A DNA stretch of 15,199 nucleotides from Treponema sp. (GCA_031290325.1 JAITNU010000204.1:1-15199), one strand, 5' to 3'. Positions 7,238 through 15,156 are shown, counted from the stretch's first letter. Numbers and translations: made by a program. The notes: generated by a model from the sequence alone, not told the origin.

Positions 7238-9292
7238 TCATATATATTTTTGTACAAAACCTTCTCCCTGGACCGTAAAGGAACCGGGGAAACCCGGCGC
7301 AACTGAGCCGCCATCACCGTCAAAGCCCGCCGCCATCATGGCGGTCGCAAGCAAGATCCCGCCGTTTCCAGGCAGGTAAAGGGGCAAGTCCGCGCTTCCG
7401 ACCTGCGCGTTATGTCCGTTCGCACGGTAGGTGTTTTTAGGGGATTCCAGCAGCAAAAGACGTACTGCATCGTCCCGTCTTCCCAGGCGGCAGGCTGTCA
7501 TCGCCATCATGGGGAAATCCCAGCCCCACAGGGATTCCCGGTCCCAGCATTGCAGCACCTGGTCAAGGGTGGCCGACATAACGGCGGGGTTTACGCCCGC
7601 ACCGGGAAGCATACCGAGGATTGCCAGCATCGAGGGATGATCCGTGTAAAAAGGCAACCTGGTAAAAGTGTCAGGACAGTTTTCATGGGCAAGGTAGCAG
7701 CCGTCTTTTACCGCAGGAGGCGCGAGCCGCTCTGCGGCTTCGGCAAAATCCCGGCGCGGAGCCTCACCAAGACGCTTGAGCCATATAGTAGCCTGTACCA
7801 GCGCCCAGCGGAAATAGGCGACCTCATAGGCAGGATTGAGGACGATACGGGGATCGTGCCGTTCCTGGGCGGGTATCAGAGGGGGGCCCAGGACAAAACG
7901 GTTCCCGTCCTGGTACACAAAGCTCTGTATAAACTCCGCACTTTCCACCACCACATCACGGTACTCCTGCAAGAACGCAGGGTCAGGATTGGCACGGTAA
8001 CAAAGTTCAGCAAGGAAAATAGGGTGGGGCTGCTGCCACACCAGCAGAACCGCGATAGAAGAGGGCGAATTATAGCCTGAGGGGTCACACATCTTGGGCC
8101 ACCGTGCACCGCAATAACCCTGGGAGGCCGCGAGTTCCCGGGCCAGAGGAAGGATACGCCGATAATACTCAAGACTTTTCCTGAGTTCCTGCGCCCGTCC
8201 CCAGAGCGCGAAGTGTGCAGCATGCCAATAGTGCATTTCCAAATGAAATTTGCCATACCAGCTATTACAGGTAAGTCCTGTTTCCGCAGGCGGAATAGTC
8301 CCCCTGCTTTGAATCGCCGTAAGGTACTGGGAAAGCACGATACGCCGTTCAAGTTCAAGCGCCCGGCCATCACGGGAAGCGCTCAGATCAAGCGCCGCAC
8401 CTTCGTTCCAGTAGCGCTCCCAAAAGGAAACACAGGCAGCACGGGCTTCTGCAAACATCGGAGGCACACCAGAGTGCGCCGGCAGTGTTTCTGCCGGTAC
8501 AGTGGGGATCGATACAGGCACAAACCGAATCGAAAGCTCCATCACATCAGAGGCACCGGTAAAGCGCAGGGTATGCGGCTCATCAAAGGCTGCTGATACG
8601 CCTTTCCCCAAGGCGATGTGTACCTGGTATACAGTTGTGTCCAGGGTACGCCTCAGTACAATCCCTGCCGCGCTCTTTTCAATGAGTGCTGTTGTATGCA
8701 GAGCGGGTACTGAAAAATCGGCCCCTGTTTTTTTGTGACTCCCGTAGGGAAATGAAAGCCGTACTCCCAGGGTTCCTGTTTTCAAGAGCAGAGAGACTAT
8801 GCGTATACAAAGGGTATCTTCTGTTGGATGCACCAGGGTTTCAACAGAAACCCCCGCTCCTGCACAGACAAACGCGGAACTGAGGATTCCTTCCCAGAGG
8901 GAAAGTTCTTCCAGGGTACCGGCCATTATACCGGAAGCCGTAACCGGCAGCTCAAAGCCGATGCTCCCCAGGTGGAACTTGTGGGCATTTTGTCTGAGGG
9001 CCTTGAAAAGCTCCTCCTGGCCGGTTTCATCCGTGGCGTAACCAACCTGCCGCCCGAAGGTGTCGTAAGGGGTCAGGCGCAATGCTGACAGGTCGGCGGT
9101 ACAATAGGAATGCCAGCCCCAATTGGCCATGGTGCAGAGCGGAAAATCCGCATAGTGTTCCGGAAAGGTTTGCAGGCCCGTAACATCAGCGGTAAAACAA
9201 AAGGTTCCGTTTCCCACCGACAGGGGTGCGTCTTTTTCTGCTTTTGTATACCGAGGGTTATGGCGGCTTATCAAACGTTTCCGGTCTATCAT
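7238..9292 (-). CDS. Six-hairpin glycosidase (GH65-like)
   Basis: This is a 684-residue predicted glycosidase. The N-terminal third (to about residue 290) is beta-rich and resembles the super-sandwich domain of GH65/GH95-type enzymes. The remainder is helical, as in an (alpha/alpha)6 barrel. The most telling segment is NSWYGKFHLEMHYWHAAHF, near residues 343-365, which recalls a group of bacterial proteins loosely annotated as GH65 family. The acidic residue there (Glu in HLEMH) is a candidate catalytic or binding residue, but I cannot assign the catalytic pair. No signal peptide is present. It starts 10 bases after the GH4 stop and ends 20 bases before the GH43 start, so the three enzymes are probably co-translated. 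Substrate is unknown; a sugar linked in pectin or a similar polymer would suit the neighbours. Confidence 0.75.
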   Translation of the reverse strand: MIDRKRLISRHNPRYTKAEKDAPLSVGNGTFCFTADVTGLQTFPEHYADFPLCTMANWGWHSYCTADLSALRLTPYDTFGRQVGYATDETGQEELFKALRQNAHKFHLGSIGFELPVTASGIMAGTLEELSLWEGILSSAFVCAGAGVSVETLVHPTEDTLCIRIVSLLLKTGTLGVRLSFPYGSHKKTGADFSVPALHTTALIEKSAAGIVLRRTLDTTVYQVHIALGKGVSAAFDEPHTLRFTGASDVMELSIRFVPVSIPTVPAETLPAHSGVPPMFAEARAACVSFWERYWNEGAALDLSASRDGRALELERRIVLSQYLTAIQSRGTIPPAETGLTCNSWYGKFHLEMHYWHAAHFALWGRAQELRKSLEYYRRILPLARELAASQGYCGARWPKMCDPSGYNSPSSIAVLLVWQQPHPIFLAELCYRANPDPAFLQEYRDVVVESAEFIQSFVYQDGNRFVLGPPLIPAQERHDPRIVLNPAYEVAYFRWALVQATIWLKRLGEAPRRDFAEAAERLAPPAVKDGCYLAHENCPDTFTRLPFYTDHPSMLAILGMLPGAGVNPAVMSATLDQVLQCWDRESLWGWDFPMMAMTACRLGRRDDAVRLLLLESPKNTYRANGHNAQVGSADLPLYLPGNGGILLATAMMAAGFDGDGGSVAPGFPGSFTVQGEGFVQKYI

Positions 9293-9302
9293 GGAATCCG
9301 CC

Positions 9303-10685
9303 TCAGTTTTCCCACTGCCCGTGCAGGGTCTTGGCGATCATATCGCCAAAGAGTTTCCGGGCGTCCTTCAGGGACAAGGTCTGAATAGAAAGATCATGGG
9401 AGAATACCCGGAAGGCCTTTTCCCGGTCCCGCTCAAATGTTGCTTCAACAATACCTTCCTGACTATACACATGGGGCATAACAAGGCTTCGTATGTCCAC
9501 TGGCAGCCCGTCGCTTACCAGGGGCTGTATGCGGTCCCGTGAAAAAAGCGCGTTGGTTTCTACCACCGCACCACCGGGGAAATCAGGCATCTGCCCCTGG
9601 TTGGGAAGGTTTACGTTGGTTACGATATCCTCTAAACCAAGGAGGGCTTTCATAATCCTGATACCCTCCTCACCTGAAGCCAGCGGCTCCATCTTTTCGG
9701 TTCCCTCCCGATAGGCACGGGCCTTCTGCTCAAGCTGTTCGCGCTTTTCAATGCGGAAGGATACGGGGGTGAGGGAATACATCCAGGTTTGTACCTGCTC
9801 AGGACTGTGCATATACCATGAGTGGGGGCAGAATTCCGCCAGATGCCGGTCCCCCGCGCAGGCGATACATCCGTAGCGCCGGAACAGATCCATTTTGACC
9901 CGTTCGGCGCAGGAAAAGTAATCGTTCCGCCACGTAAGAGGCCCTGGCCTTTCAAAGCCTGTTTCACCGTATCGGGCGACAAAGGCTTGGTAATAGGGAA
10001 AAATGTCGATGTTTTTGTAAGTTGCCCTATCCATCCAGGTGAAGTGATTGATGCCCAGGACCCGTGTTTTGATTTCATCCCGTTTGACCGTGTTTTCAGG
10101 GATCACCTTCGCTTCTTCAAGCACCGTGCGAAGCAGTTCCTGGGTGTGAAACACTTCATGGCAGCATCCGAAGGCCTTGATCCCCGGGAATTCCCGGTAT
10201 AAGGTGCGGGTACATATCGTCATGGGATTGGTATAGTTGAGTACCCACGCATCAGGTGCCCAGGTTTTAATCGCCTGTGCTATTTCCTGAAACTGGGGGA
10301 TCGTGCGCATGGCCCGAACAAGTCCCCCAGGGCCAACGGTGTCGCCGACAGACTGATAGATGCCGTATTGTTCCGGCGCGTGGACATCCACCGCCATTTC
10401 CTCAAAGTCCCCAGGGAGAATTGATATAAACACAAAATCGCTGCCCACGAGGGCATCCTGGAGCGAAGGATTTGCCTTAAAGGTCCATTGTCCCGGATTA
10501 TGTTCCGCCATCAGGCGGTTCCCGATTAGTGCATTGTCCTGTGCCGCTTCATTTTTCAGATCGTATAAGTCAACGGTGCCCTTAATATCTTTTTCAAACC
10601 CCAAATCCTGCAGCAGCACCCAGGCCCAGTTCCGTGAACCGCCGCCAATATAACATATTTTCAGATGACCGATATCCGCTTTCAT
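9303..10685 (-). CDS. lplD: GH4 alpha-galacturonidase, LplD-like
   Basis: This 460-residue enzyme belongs to glycoside hydrolase family 4, whose members use NAD+ and a divalent metal (Mn2+) in an oxidation-elimination mechanism. The NAD fold begins with YIGGGSRNW (residues 12-20). NYTNPM is at 150-155, the metal Cys-His pair at 175-176 (GCCHEV) and a second metal His at 214 (GINHFTW). Segments GIYQSVGDTVGPGG, ASGEEG and VTNVNLPNQGQ match, from memory, the Bacillus LplD branch reported to cleave alpha-galacturonides, rather than the alpha-glucosidase or 6-phospho branches. A good AAGGAG lies five bases before the ATG. It is the first gene of the cluster and diverges from the AraC regulator. 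A galacturonate-containing substrate is inferred. Confidence 0.88.
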   Translation of the reverse strand: MKADIGHLKICYIGGGSRNWAWVLLQDLGFEKDIKGTVDLYDLKNEAAQDNALIGNRLMAEHNPGQWTFKANPSLQDALVGSDFVFISILPGDFEEMAVDVHAPEQYGIYQSVGDTVGPGGLVRAMRTIPQFQEIAQAIKTWAPDAWVLNYTNPMTICTRTLYREFPGIKAFGCCHEVFHTQELLRTVLEEAKVIPENTVKRDEIKTRVLGINHFTWMDRATYKNIDIFPYYQAFVARYGETGFERPGPLTWRNDYFSCAERVKMDLFRRYGCIACAGDRHLAEFCPHSWYMHSPEQVQTWMYSLTPVSFRIEKREQLEQKARAYREGTEKMEPLASGEEGIRIMKALLGLEDIVTNVNLPNQGQMPDFPGGAVVETNALFSRDRIQPLVSDGLPVDIRSLVMPHVYSQEGIVEATFERDREKAFRVFSHDLSIQTLSLKDARKLFGDMIAKTLHGQWEN

Positions 10686-10702
10686 CCGTTCTCCTTCTCA
10701 CA

Positions 10703-10771
10703 AAACTGTTGATTCAGTTTCCACCTGATTTTCACTACCGTGAATGGATATTTCTATTTAAATGATGGATA
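10703..10771. promoter_or_regulatory. Candidate operator region upstream of the glycosidase operon
   Basis: The region between the GH4 gene and the AraC gene holds AAACTG-6-CAGTTT (inverted repeat, 10703-10720), TTCAC-4-GTGAA (10731-10744) and the direct repeat ATGGATA at 10744-10750 and 10765-10771. The direct repeat has a 21-base period, two helical turns, as is common for AraC-family binding sites. No convincing -35/-10 pair for the GH4 gene was found. Each repeat alone is short enough to be chance. Confidence 0.35.
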
Positions 10772-10791
10772 AAAATTGTGGCTTCATCAAG

Positions 10792-10837
10792 AGTATGGGG
10801 TGGCGCTATAAAAAAAACCGTGGTATTATACCATACT
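10792..10837 (+). promoter_or_regulatory. Possible AraC-gene promoter flanked by an inverted repeat
   Basis: AGTATGG (10792-10798) and CCATACT (10831-10837) are perfect seven-base inverted arms separated by 32 bases. Between them lie a TATAAA (10807-10812) and a TATTAT (10824-10829, 5/6 to a -10 box). The second arm ends right at the preferred ATG. A start site just after TATTAT would give a nearly leaderless mRNA. No clear -35 is seen. Confidence 0.3.
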
Positions 10838-11740
10838 ATGAAGAAGATGGCAAAGAAAAAATGGGAACCCTTTCTGCACTATTTCCCCTATAGCGAGGAA
10901 GATGAGAAGCTGGGGATGGTCTGCACCACTGCAGGGGATATCGATGTGCTCCCGAATACGGTCTATCCTCCGAATAAGAGCGCCCATCCCATGATATTCC
11001 GCCAGGTTGCCGAAGGCCGGACTCTGCCGGAATTTCAGCTCGTCTATGTCAGTAACGGTGAGGGCATCTTTGCGGCAGGCGGGAAAACCTATACGGTCAT
11101 ACCCGGTTCGCTGCTCCTGCTCCTGCCGGGGATGAAACACTTCTACAAACCGGTCTATGAAATAGGCTGGCACGAATACTGGGCCGGGTTTAACGGTTCT
11201 TTCTTTACCCGCTTGCTGGAAGAAGGGATACTCTCCCAAGAGCATGTCTTTTTTGAAATCGGGCTTCGTGATTGTATCCTGACGATTTTTAATCAGATTT
11301 TCGATGAGGTGCGTACCCAGCGACCCCTCTATCAGCTCAAAGCCTGTTCCGGGATCCTAACCTTGATCGCCGAAATGCTGGCCTACAAACGGCGGAAGGA
11401 ACAGCCCAATTATTACCAAAAAATCGTAGAAAAAGCCAAATACCTCATGGAATCAAATATCTATGGGGATATCAATATATCCGGTATTGCCGAACAACTG
11501 AACATCAGTACCTCACGGTTTAACGAAATTTTTAAAACCTATACCTCCATGACGCCCTATCAATACTATATGCACATTAAGATACATCACGCCAAAAGTA
11601 TCCTCGAACAGGAGGACCTATCGATAAAGGAAGTCGCCTTTAAGCTGGGCTTTGAGGACCAATACTATTTTTCCCGGGTCTTCAAAAACAAGACCGGTAT
11701 TACCCCTTCAGCATGGAAGCACTTCATTTATCAAGCCTAA
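10838..11740 (+). CDS. AraC-family transcriptional regulator
   Basis: This protein of about 300 residues has an N-terminal cupin-like sugar-sensing domain (segments LVYVSNGEGIF, IPGSLLLLLPG and WHEYWAGF) and a C-terminal pair of helix-turn-helix motifs. The first reads ISGIAEQLNISTSRFNEIFK; the second lies in IKEVAFKLGFEDQYYFSRVFK, ending with the family's T-G-I-T-P-S-A-W signature. It is transcribed divergently from the glycosidase/transporter operon and is its likely sugar-responsive activator. The longest frame starts at a GTG (10778) with no ribosome site and a poor-looking 20-residue extension. The ATG at 10838 or 10847 is more likely, though neither has a strong Shine-Dalgarno. The end overlaps the convergent coiled-coil gene by 17 bases. 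Confidence 0.88.
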   Translation: MKKMAKKKWEPFLHYFPYSEEDEKLGMVCTTAGDIDVLPNTVYPPNKSAHPMIFRQVAEGRTLPEFQLVYVSNGEGIFAAGGKTYTVIPGSLLLLLPGMKHFYKPVYEIGWHEYWAGFNGSFFTRLLEEGILSQEHVFFEIGLRDCILTIFNQIFDEVRTQRPLYQLKACSGILTLIAEMLAYKRRKEQPNYYQKIVEKAKYLMESNIYGDINISGIAEQLNISTSRFNEIFKTYTSMTPYQYYMHIKIHHAKSILEQEDLSIKEVAFKLGFEDQYYFSRVFKNKTGITPSAWKHFIYQA

Positions 11741-12803
11741 GGGAATCCCGCCGTATTGTTAATGCGGCAATATGCCGGTTCGCTTCATCAATGCGGGTTT
11801 CAAAGTCCGCAATGGCCTTTTCACTGGCAGCGATACGCCGGCGGTGCTCCGTGATGGTGCTGTTCAGCTTTTCGATGTTTGCTGTTTCTTCATCAATGGC
11901 AAGGGCGGCATTGAGCTGATCTATCTCATGCTCAAGGCTTCGTATCTTTTCCCGCTGCTTTTCAATGGCCTCCACTAGCAACTGGTCATCCCGCTCCATG
12001 ATGGAAGCGGCGGATTTACCGGCCTTGCGATAGAGGATCCGTAACTCGCTCCTCGTCTGGGCAATGTGTTTTTCAAGGCCCTGTTTTCCCTGGGCGTCAA
12101 AGGCTTTAACGATGTTCCGGCGTTCCTCCCGAAGGGCGCTCAGTTCCTCCTCAAGCCCGGAAATACCCTTCCGTATATTCTGGATATCCTGCACCAGGGG
12201 GAGTTCCCGGCTTTCGATGGATTCAATAACAGGGGAGTGAAGGAATTGTTCCCCTGCCATCCCATAGACCCGCTGTAAATTATCCTGACTCTTTCCCAGA
12301 AAAGAACGGATCACCATACTCTGGGCATTTTTGCCTATCCAACTGAAGACCCCGGTCCGCTTATCATCCAAAGTGCCCAGACGGTCTTCCAGGGCGGCTA
12401 TTTTGGGGAGCAGCCCCTCGGTCTGCTTCTGATACGAAGCGGCAAAGGTCTCATAGTCCGGGTCCTGCAAGACAAGCTCCCCAAGGCGTATATAAAGACC
12501 GGCGAGTTCCTGGGCCATCTGGGAACGGTCCGCTTCCTTTCCGCTTATGAGGTCCTCCAGTTCCCGTAACCGGGCAGTATCCGCTTCAATGGCCTTGATA
12601 GCCCCTTCGGAATCGGCTATCTCCTTAAGCAGCCCCTGATATTCCGTTAAATCCTCACCATCATCCGCCTGAGCAGCTTCAGCGGAGGTCTTCATGCTGT
12701 TCATACGGGCTTCCCCCAGGTTTTCCAGCATCAGGTTAAGGGATTCCGCCGCTTCCTGTTTTTGGGTTTCCAGTTCTTTGATATTTTTTTTTCGTTCATC
12801 CAT
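11724..12803 (-). CDS. Coiled-coil protein of unknown function
   Basis: I do not recognise this 359-residue protein. It is rich in Glu, Lys, Arg, Ala and Leu with heptad-like spacing over residues 1-110 and again about 205-359, pointing to two long coiled coils. Between them, residues about 148-192 form a more globular stretch (GVFSWIGKNAQSMVIRSFLG). No signal peptide, membrane helix or nucleotide-binding motif is seen, so it is probably cytoplasmic. The longest frame begins at 13094, but that extension is the antisense of the GTPase gene. The ATG at 12803 is chosen because coiled-coil composition starts there and a promoter-like sequence lies directly upstream. There is no clear Shine-Dalgarno. 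A run of nine A residues covers codons 4-7. It diverges from the EF-G-like gene. Confidence 0.75.
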   Translation of the reverse strand: MDERKKNIKELETQKQEAAESLNLMLENLGEARMNSMKTSAEAAQADDGEDLTEYQGLLKEIADSEGAIKAIEADTARLRELEDLISGKEADRSQMAQELAGLYIRLGELVLQDPDYETFAASYQKQTEGLLPKIAALEDRLGTLDDKRTGVFSWIGKNAQSMVIRSFLGKSQDNLQRVYGMAGEQFLHSPVIESIESRELPLVQDIQNIRKGISGLEEELSALREERRNIVKAFDAQGKQGLEKHIAQTRSELRILYRKAGKSAASIMERDDQLLVEAIEKQREKIRSLEHEIDQLNAALAIDEETANIEKLNSTITEHRRRIAASEKAIADFETRIDEANRHIAALTIRRDSLRLDK

Positions 12804-12813
12804 GATAGTTTTT

Positions 12814-12843
12814 ACTATAATATATAGACATTTTTCTTGACAA
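12814..12843 (-). promoter_or_regulatory. Candidate promoter of the coiled-coil gene
   Basis: On the - strand, TTGTCA (12843-12838, 5/6) is followed after 18 bases by TATAGT (12819-12814, 5/6). An alternative -10, TATTAT, lies at 15 bases. Transcription would start only a few bases before the ATG at 12803, consistent with the lack of a ribosome site (near-leaderless mRNA). Confidence 0.45.
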
Positions 12844-12865
12844 TCCGGCCATAGGGCTTCATCAT
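12837..12865 (+). promoter_or_regulatory. Candidate promoter of the EF-G-like gene
   Basis: A perfect -35 TTGACA (12837-12842) is followed after exactly 17 bases by CATCAT (12860-12865), 4/6 to TATAAT. The leader would be about 37 bases and contains AAGGAG (12896-12901), seven bases before the GTG start. The -35 overlaps that of the divergent promoter. Confidence 0.5.
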
Positions 12866-12908
12866 ATTCATATTGAAAGATTAAGACTTTACTGCAAGGA
12901 GAACTTCT

Positions 12909-14993
12909 GTGAGCTACACCACGGATCTTATCAAAAATATTTCCATCGCCGGTCATGGTGGAACCGGCAAAACAACCCTCTTTGAACACCTGCTTTTTGT
13001 GGGGGGCGTTATCCCCAAGGCCGAAACGGTGGAATCCGGCAAGACCATTGGCGATTCGAGTCCTGAAGAAATCGAGCGGAAAATCTCGATTCATGCTGCC
13101 TTAGCCCACCTGGAGCGGAAAAACAAGAAGATAAATCTCTTTGATACCCCTGGATCTTCCGACTTTATCGGGGATGTGATTCTGACCTTCCGGTCCTCGG
13201 AATTTGCCCTCCTCACGGTGGACAGCAGGGCGGGGATTCAGATTGAGACGGTCAAGCTCTGGCGTAACCTTGAGGGCCGGAACAAGCCCCGCGGTATTTT
13301 CATTACTAAAATGGATGATGAACGGGCTGATTTTAACCGGGTTCTGGGGGATATAAAAGAAAAGTTCAAAGTGAATCCTGTGGTGCTTACCCTGCCCATG
13401 GGGAACGGTCCTGGGTACCAAGGCGTCATTGATGTGTTGAATGAAAAGGCCTACTTTGCCCAGGGGGACGCGGTTGAAAAGGAAGGGACCATTCCGGCGG
13501 AGTATCAGGATGCTGTTGCCGCCGCACGGGAAGGACTGATTGAGGCTGCTGCCGAGGGGAACGACGCCCTGATGGAGCGCTATATCGACCAGGGTTCTCT
13601 GGATGCCGCAGAAGTACGCCAGGGGCTGATCGAAGCCCTGGCAGACCACAAGGTGGTTCCCGCCTTTGGCGGGGTGGCCCTCAAAAACTCGGGGCTTATC
13701 CCCTTGCTGGACTTTATCGCCGATATTAGCCCTGATCCCCGGACCGCAAAGGATGTCTGCCTGAATGTGGACGGAACCACCCGGGAGGTCTCCATTGACC
13801 CTGATAAGCCCCTGGCCGCGCTGGTGATTAAGACCACTTACGATCAGTTTTCCGGGAAACTATCCTGGATCAAGGTTATCAGTGGCAAGCTCTCCGCCGA
13901 TTCTGAGGCTTTCAATGTTTCGGAAAACAAGAAGGATCGGATCGGCAAGCTCTACACCTGCCAGGGCAAGAAACTGGAGGAAATCCGGGAACTCTACGCC
14001 GGTGATGTGGGGATCGTTTCCAAAGCGGCAAGTCTGAACACCAACAACACCCTGAGCGGTGGGGACACTTCCATCAACTTCTTGCCCCTCCGGCTCCCCG
14101 AACCGGTCCATTCTGTGGCGGTGAACGCGGTGGCGAAGAAGGATGACGATAAGCTGGGGGAATTTTTGCTCCGTGCCGCCGAAGAGGACCGGACCTTCCG
14201 GTACGAATTCAACGCCGAAACCAAGGAAACGGTTATTTCCGGCATGGGGGAACTCCAGGTCAATATCATCCTGGATAAGATCAAGCAGAATCAGAAGATT
14301 GAGGTAGAAACCCGTATTCCCCGGGTGCCCTACCGGGAAACCATCACCAAAAAGGCTTCCGCCGAATACACCCACAAGAAGCAGACCGGCGGCCACGGAC
14401 AGTACGGCAAGGTGGTTCTGGAAATCGCCCCCCTTCCCCGCGGGGAGCGGTACAAGTTCATTAACGCCATCTTTGGCGGTGCCGTGTCCAAGGGCTACAT
14501 TCCAGGGGTTGAGAAGGGGGTACTCGAAGGCATGGCCGCCGGGGTCATGGCGGGGTATCCGGTGGTAGATGTGGAAGTGAAGATTGTGGACGGCAAGGAA
14601 CACCCGGTAGATTCTTCGGAACTGGCCTTTAAGCTGGCTGCCCGAAACGCCTTCCGGGAGTCCATGCGCCAGGCCGCCCCGACCCTCCTGGAACCTATCA
14701 TGAACATCACGGTGTTTGTGGAAAGCAAATACCTGGGGGACGTGATGTCCGATTTATCGGGCAAGCGGGGCAAGATTCTGGGACAAAACTCCGTGGGCGG
14801 TGGCATTGAGGAAATTCGTGCCCAGGTACCCCAGGCAGAACTCCTGCGGTACTCCATTGATCTCCGCTCCATTACCAGCGGAACCGGATCGTTCAGTGTA
14901 GAGTTCGACCACTACTCCCCGATCACCGGTAAAATCGCCGACGAGGTCATCAAGTTGTCCCAGGCGTTCCGGGTACAGGAGACTGAGGAATAA
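12909..14993 (+). CDS. fusA: Elongation factor G-like GTPase (divergent EF-G)
   Basis: This 694-residue protein has all five EF-G domains but a divergent G domain. The P-loop is GHGGTGKTT (15-23) instead of AHIDAGKTT. Switch I reads ERKISI where EF-G has RGITI. Switch II is DTPGSSDF (79-86), with Ser where EF-G has the catalytic His. The base-recognition motif is TKMD (133-136) instead of NKMD. Domain III (ISGMGELQVNIILDKIK), domain IV (YRETITKKAS, GGHGQYGKV, HPVDSSE) and domain V (GDVMSDLSGKRGKILG) are well kept. This pattern matches the EF-G-like/EF-G-2 group (Thermotoga TM1651, mycobacterial FusA2) more than the housekeeping translocase, so a second, canonical fusA should exist elsewhere. 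AAGGAG seven bases upstream supports the GTG start. A strong terminator follows. Confidence 0.88.
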   Translation: MSYTTDLIKNISIAGHGGTGKTTLFEHLLFVGGVIPKAETVESGKTIGDSSPEEIERKISIHAALAHLERKNKKINLFDTPGSSDFIGDVILTFRSSEFALLTVDSRAGIQIETVKLWRNLEGRNKPRGIFITKMDDERADFNRVLGDIKEKFKVNPVVLTLPMGNGPGYQGVIDVLNEKAYFAQGDAVEKEGTIPAEYQDAVAAAREGLIEAAAEGNDALMERYIDQGSLDAAEVRQGLIEALADHKVVPAFGGVALKNSGLIPLLDFIADISPDPRTAKDVCLNVDGTTREVSIDPDKPLAALVIKTTYDQFSGKLSWIKVISGKLSADSEAFNVSENKKDRIGKLYTCQGKKLEEIRELYAGDVGIVSKAASLNTNNTLSGGDTSINFLPLRLPEPVHSVAVNAVAKKDDDKLGEFLLRAAEEDRTFRYEFNAETKETVISGMGELQVNIILDKIKQNQKIEVETRIPRVPYRETITKKASAEYTHKKQTGGHGQYGKVVLEIAPLPRGERYKFINAIFGGAVSKGYIPGVEKGVLEGMAAGVMAGYPVVDVEVKIVDGKEHPVDSSELAFKLAARNAFRESMRQAAPTLLEPIMNITVFVESKYLGDVMSDLSGKRGKILGQNSVGGGIEEIRAQVPQAELLRYSIDLRSITSGTGSFSVEFDHYSPITGKIADEVIKLSQAFRVQETEE

Positions 14994-15024
14994 ATATCGG
15001 CGTCATGCCACAAACAAGGGGGTG

Positions 15025-15063
15025 CCGGGGTTGTCCACAAAAGCGGGCAGCCCCGGTTTTTTT
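15025..15063 (+). terminator. Rho-independent terminator after the EF-G-like gene
   Basis: A 12-base stem (15025-15036 with 15045-15056, two G-U pairs) encloses an eight-base loop and is followed by seven T residues (15057-15063). It lies 31 bases after the stop codon and should end transcription of the GTPase gene as a single-gene unit. Confidence 0.93.
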
Positions 15064-15087
15064 CTCGGTTTGGACAAAGTATTGACG

Positions 15088-15144
15088 ACACGGAAGGGAA
15101 TACAAAATCTCTTTCCTCCTCCGTGTTCCTCTGTGTCCTCCGTG
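15088..15144. repeat. Short tandem repeat TCCTCYGTG x3 with an inverted partial copy
   Basis: TCCTCCGTG, TCCTCTGTG and TCCTCCGTG occur at 15117-15125, 15127-15135 and 15136-15144. An inverted piece ACACGGA (15088-15094) can pair with TCCGTGT (15120-15126) over seven bases. The motif looks like a dispersed intergenic repeat I have a general memory of from several bacterial genomes, which I cannot verify here. Confidence 0.55.
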
Positions 15145-15156
15145 GTTTTTCTCCTT

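Noticed and set aside
12816..12821. Perfect TATAAT on the + strand
   Set aside because: No -35 box lies at a suitable distance, and the stronger candidate for the + strand gene is the TTGACA at 12837.
12804..13094. Upstream extension of the coiled-coil frame (97 extra residues)
   Set aside because: Most of it is the antisense of the EF-G-like gene, and the composition changes sharply at the ATG at 12803.
13860..14603. 247-codon open frame on the - strand
   Set aside because: It lies opposite the well-conserved EF-G-like gene and shows no family features.
15031..15039. TTGTCCACA, eight of nine bases of a DnaA box
   Set aside because: It is a single copy that falls in the stem and loop of the terminator, with no AT-rich region or further boxes around it.
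15070..15106. TTGGAC/TTGACG and TACAAA as a promoter pointing right
   Set aside because: The box spacings do not fit, and no gene start follows before the window ends.
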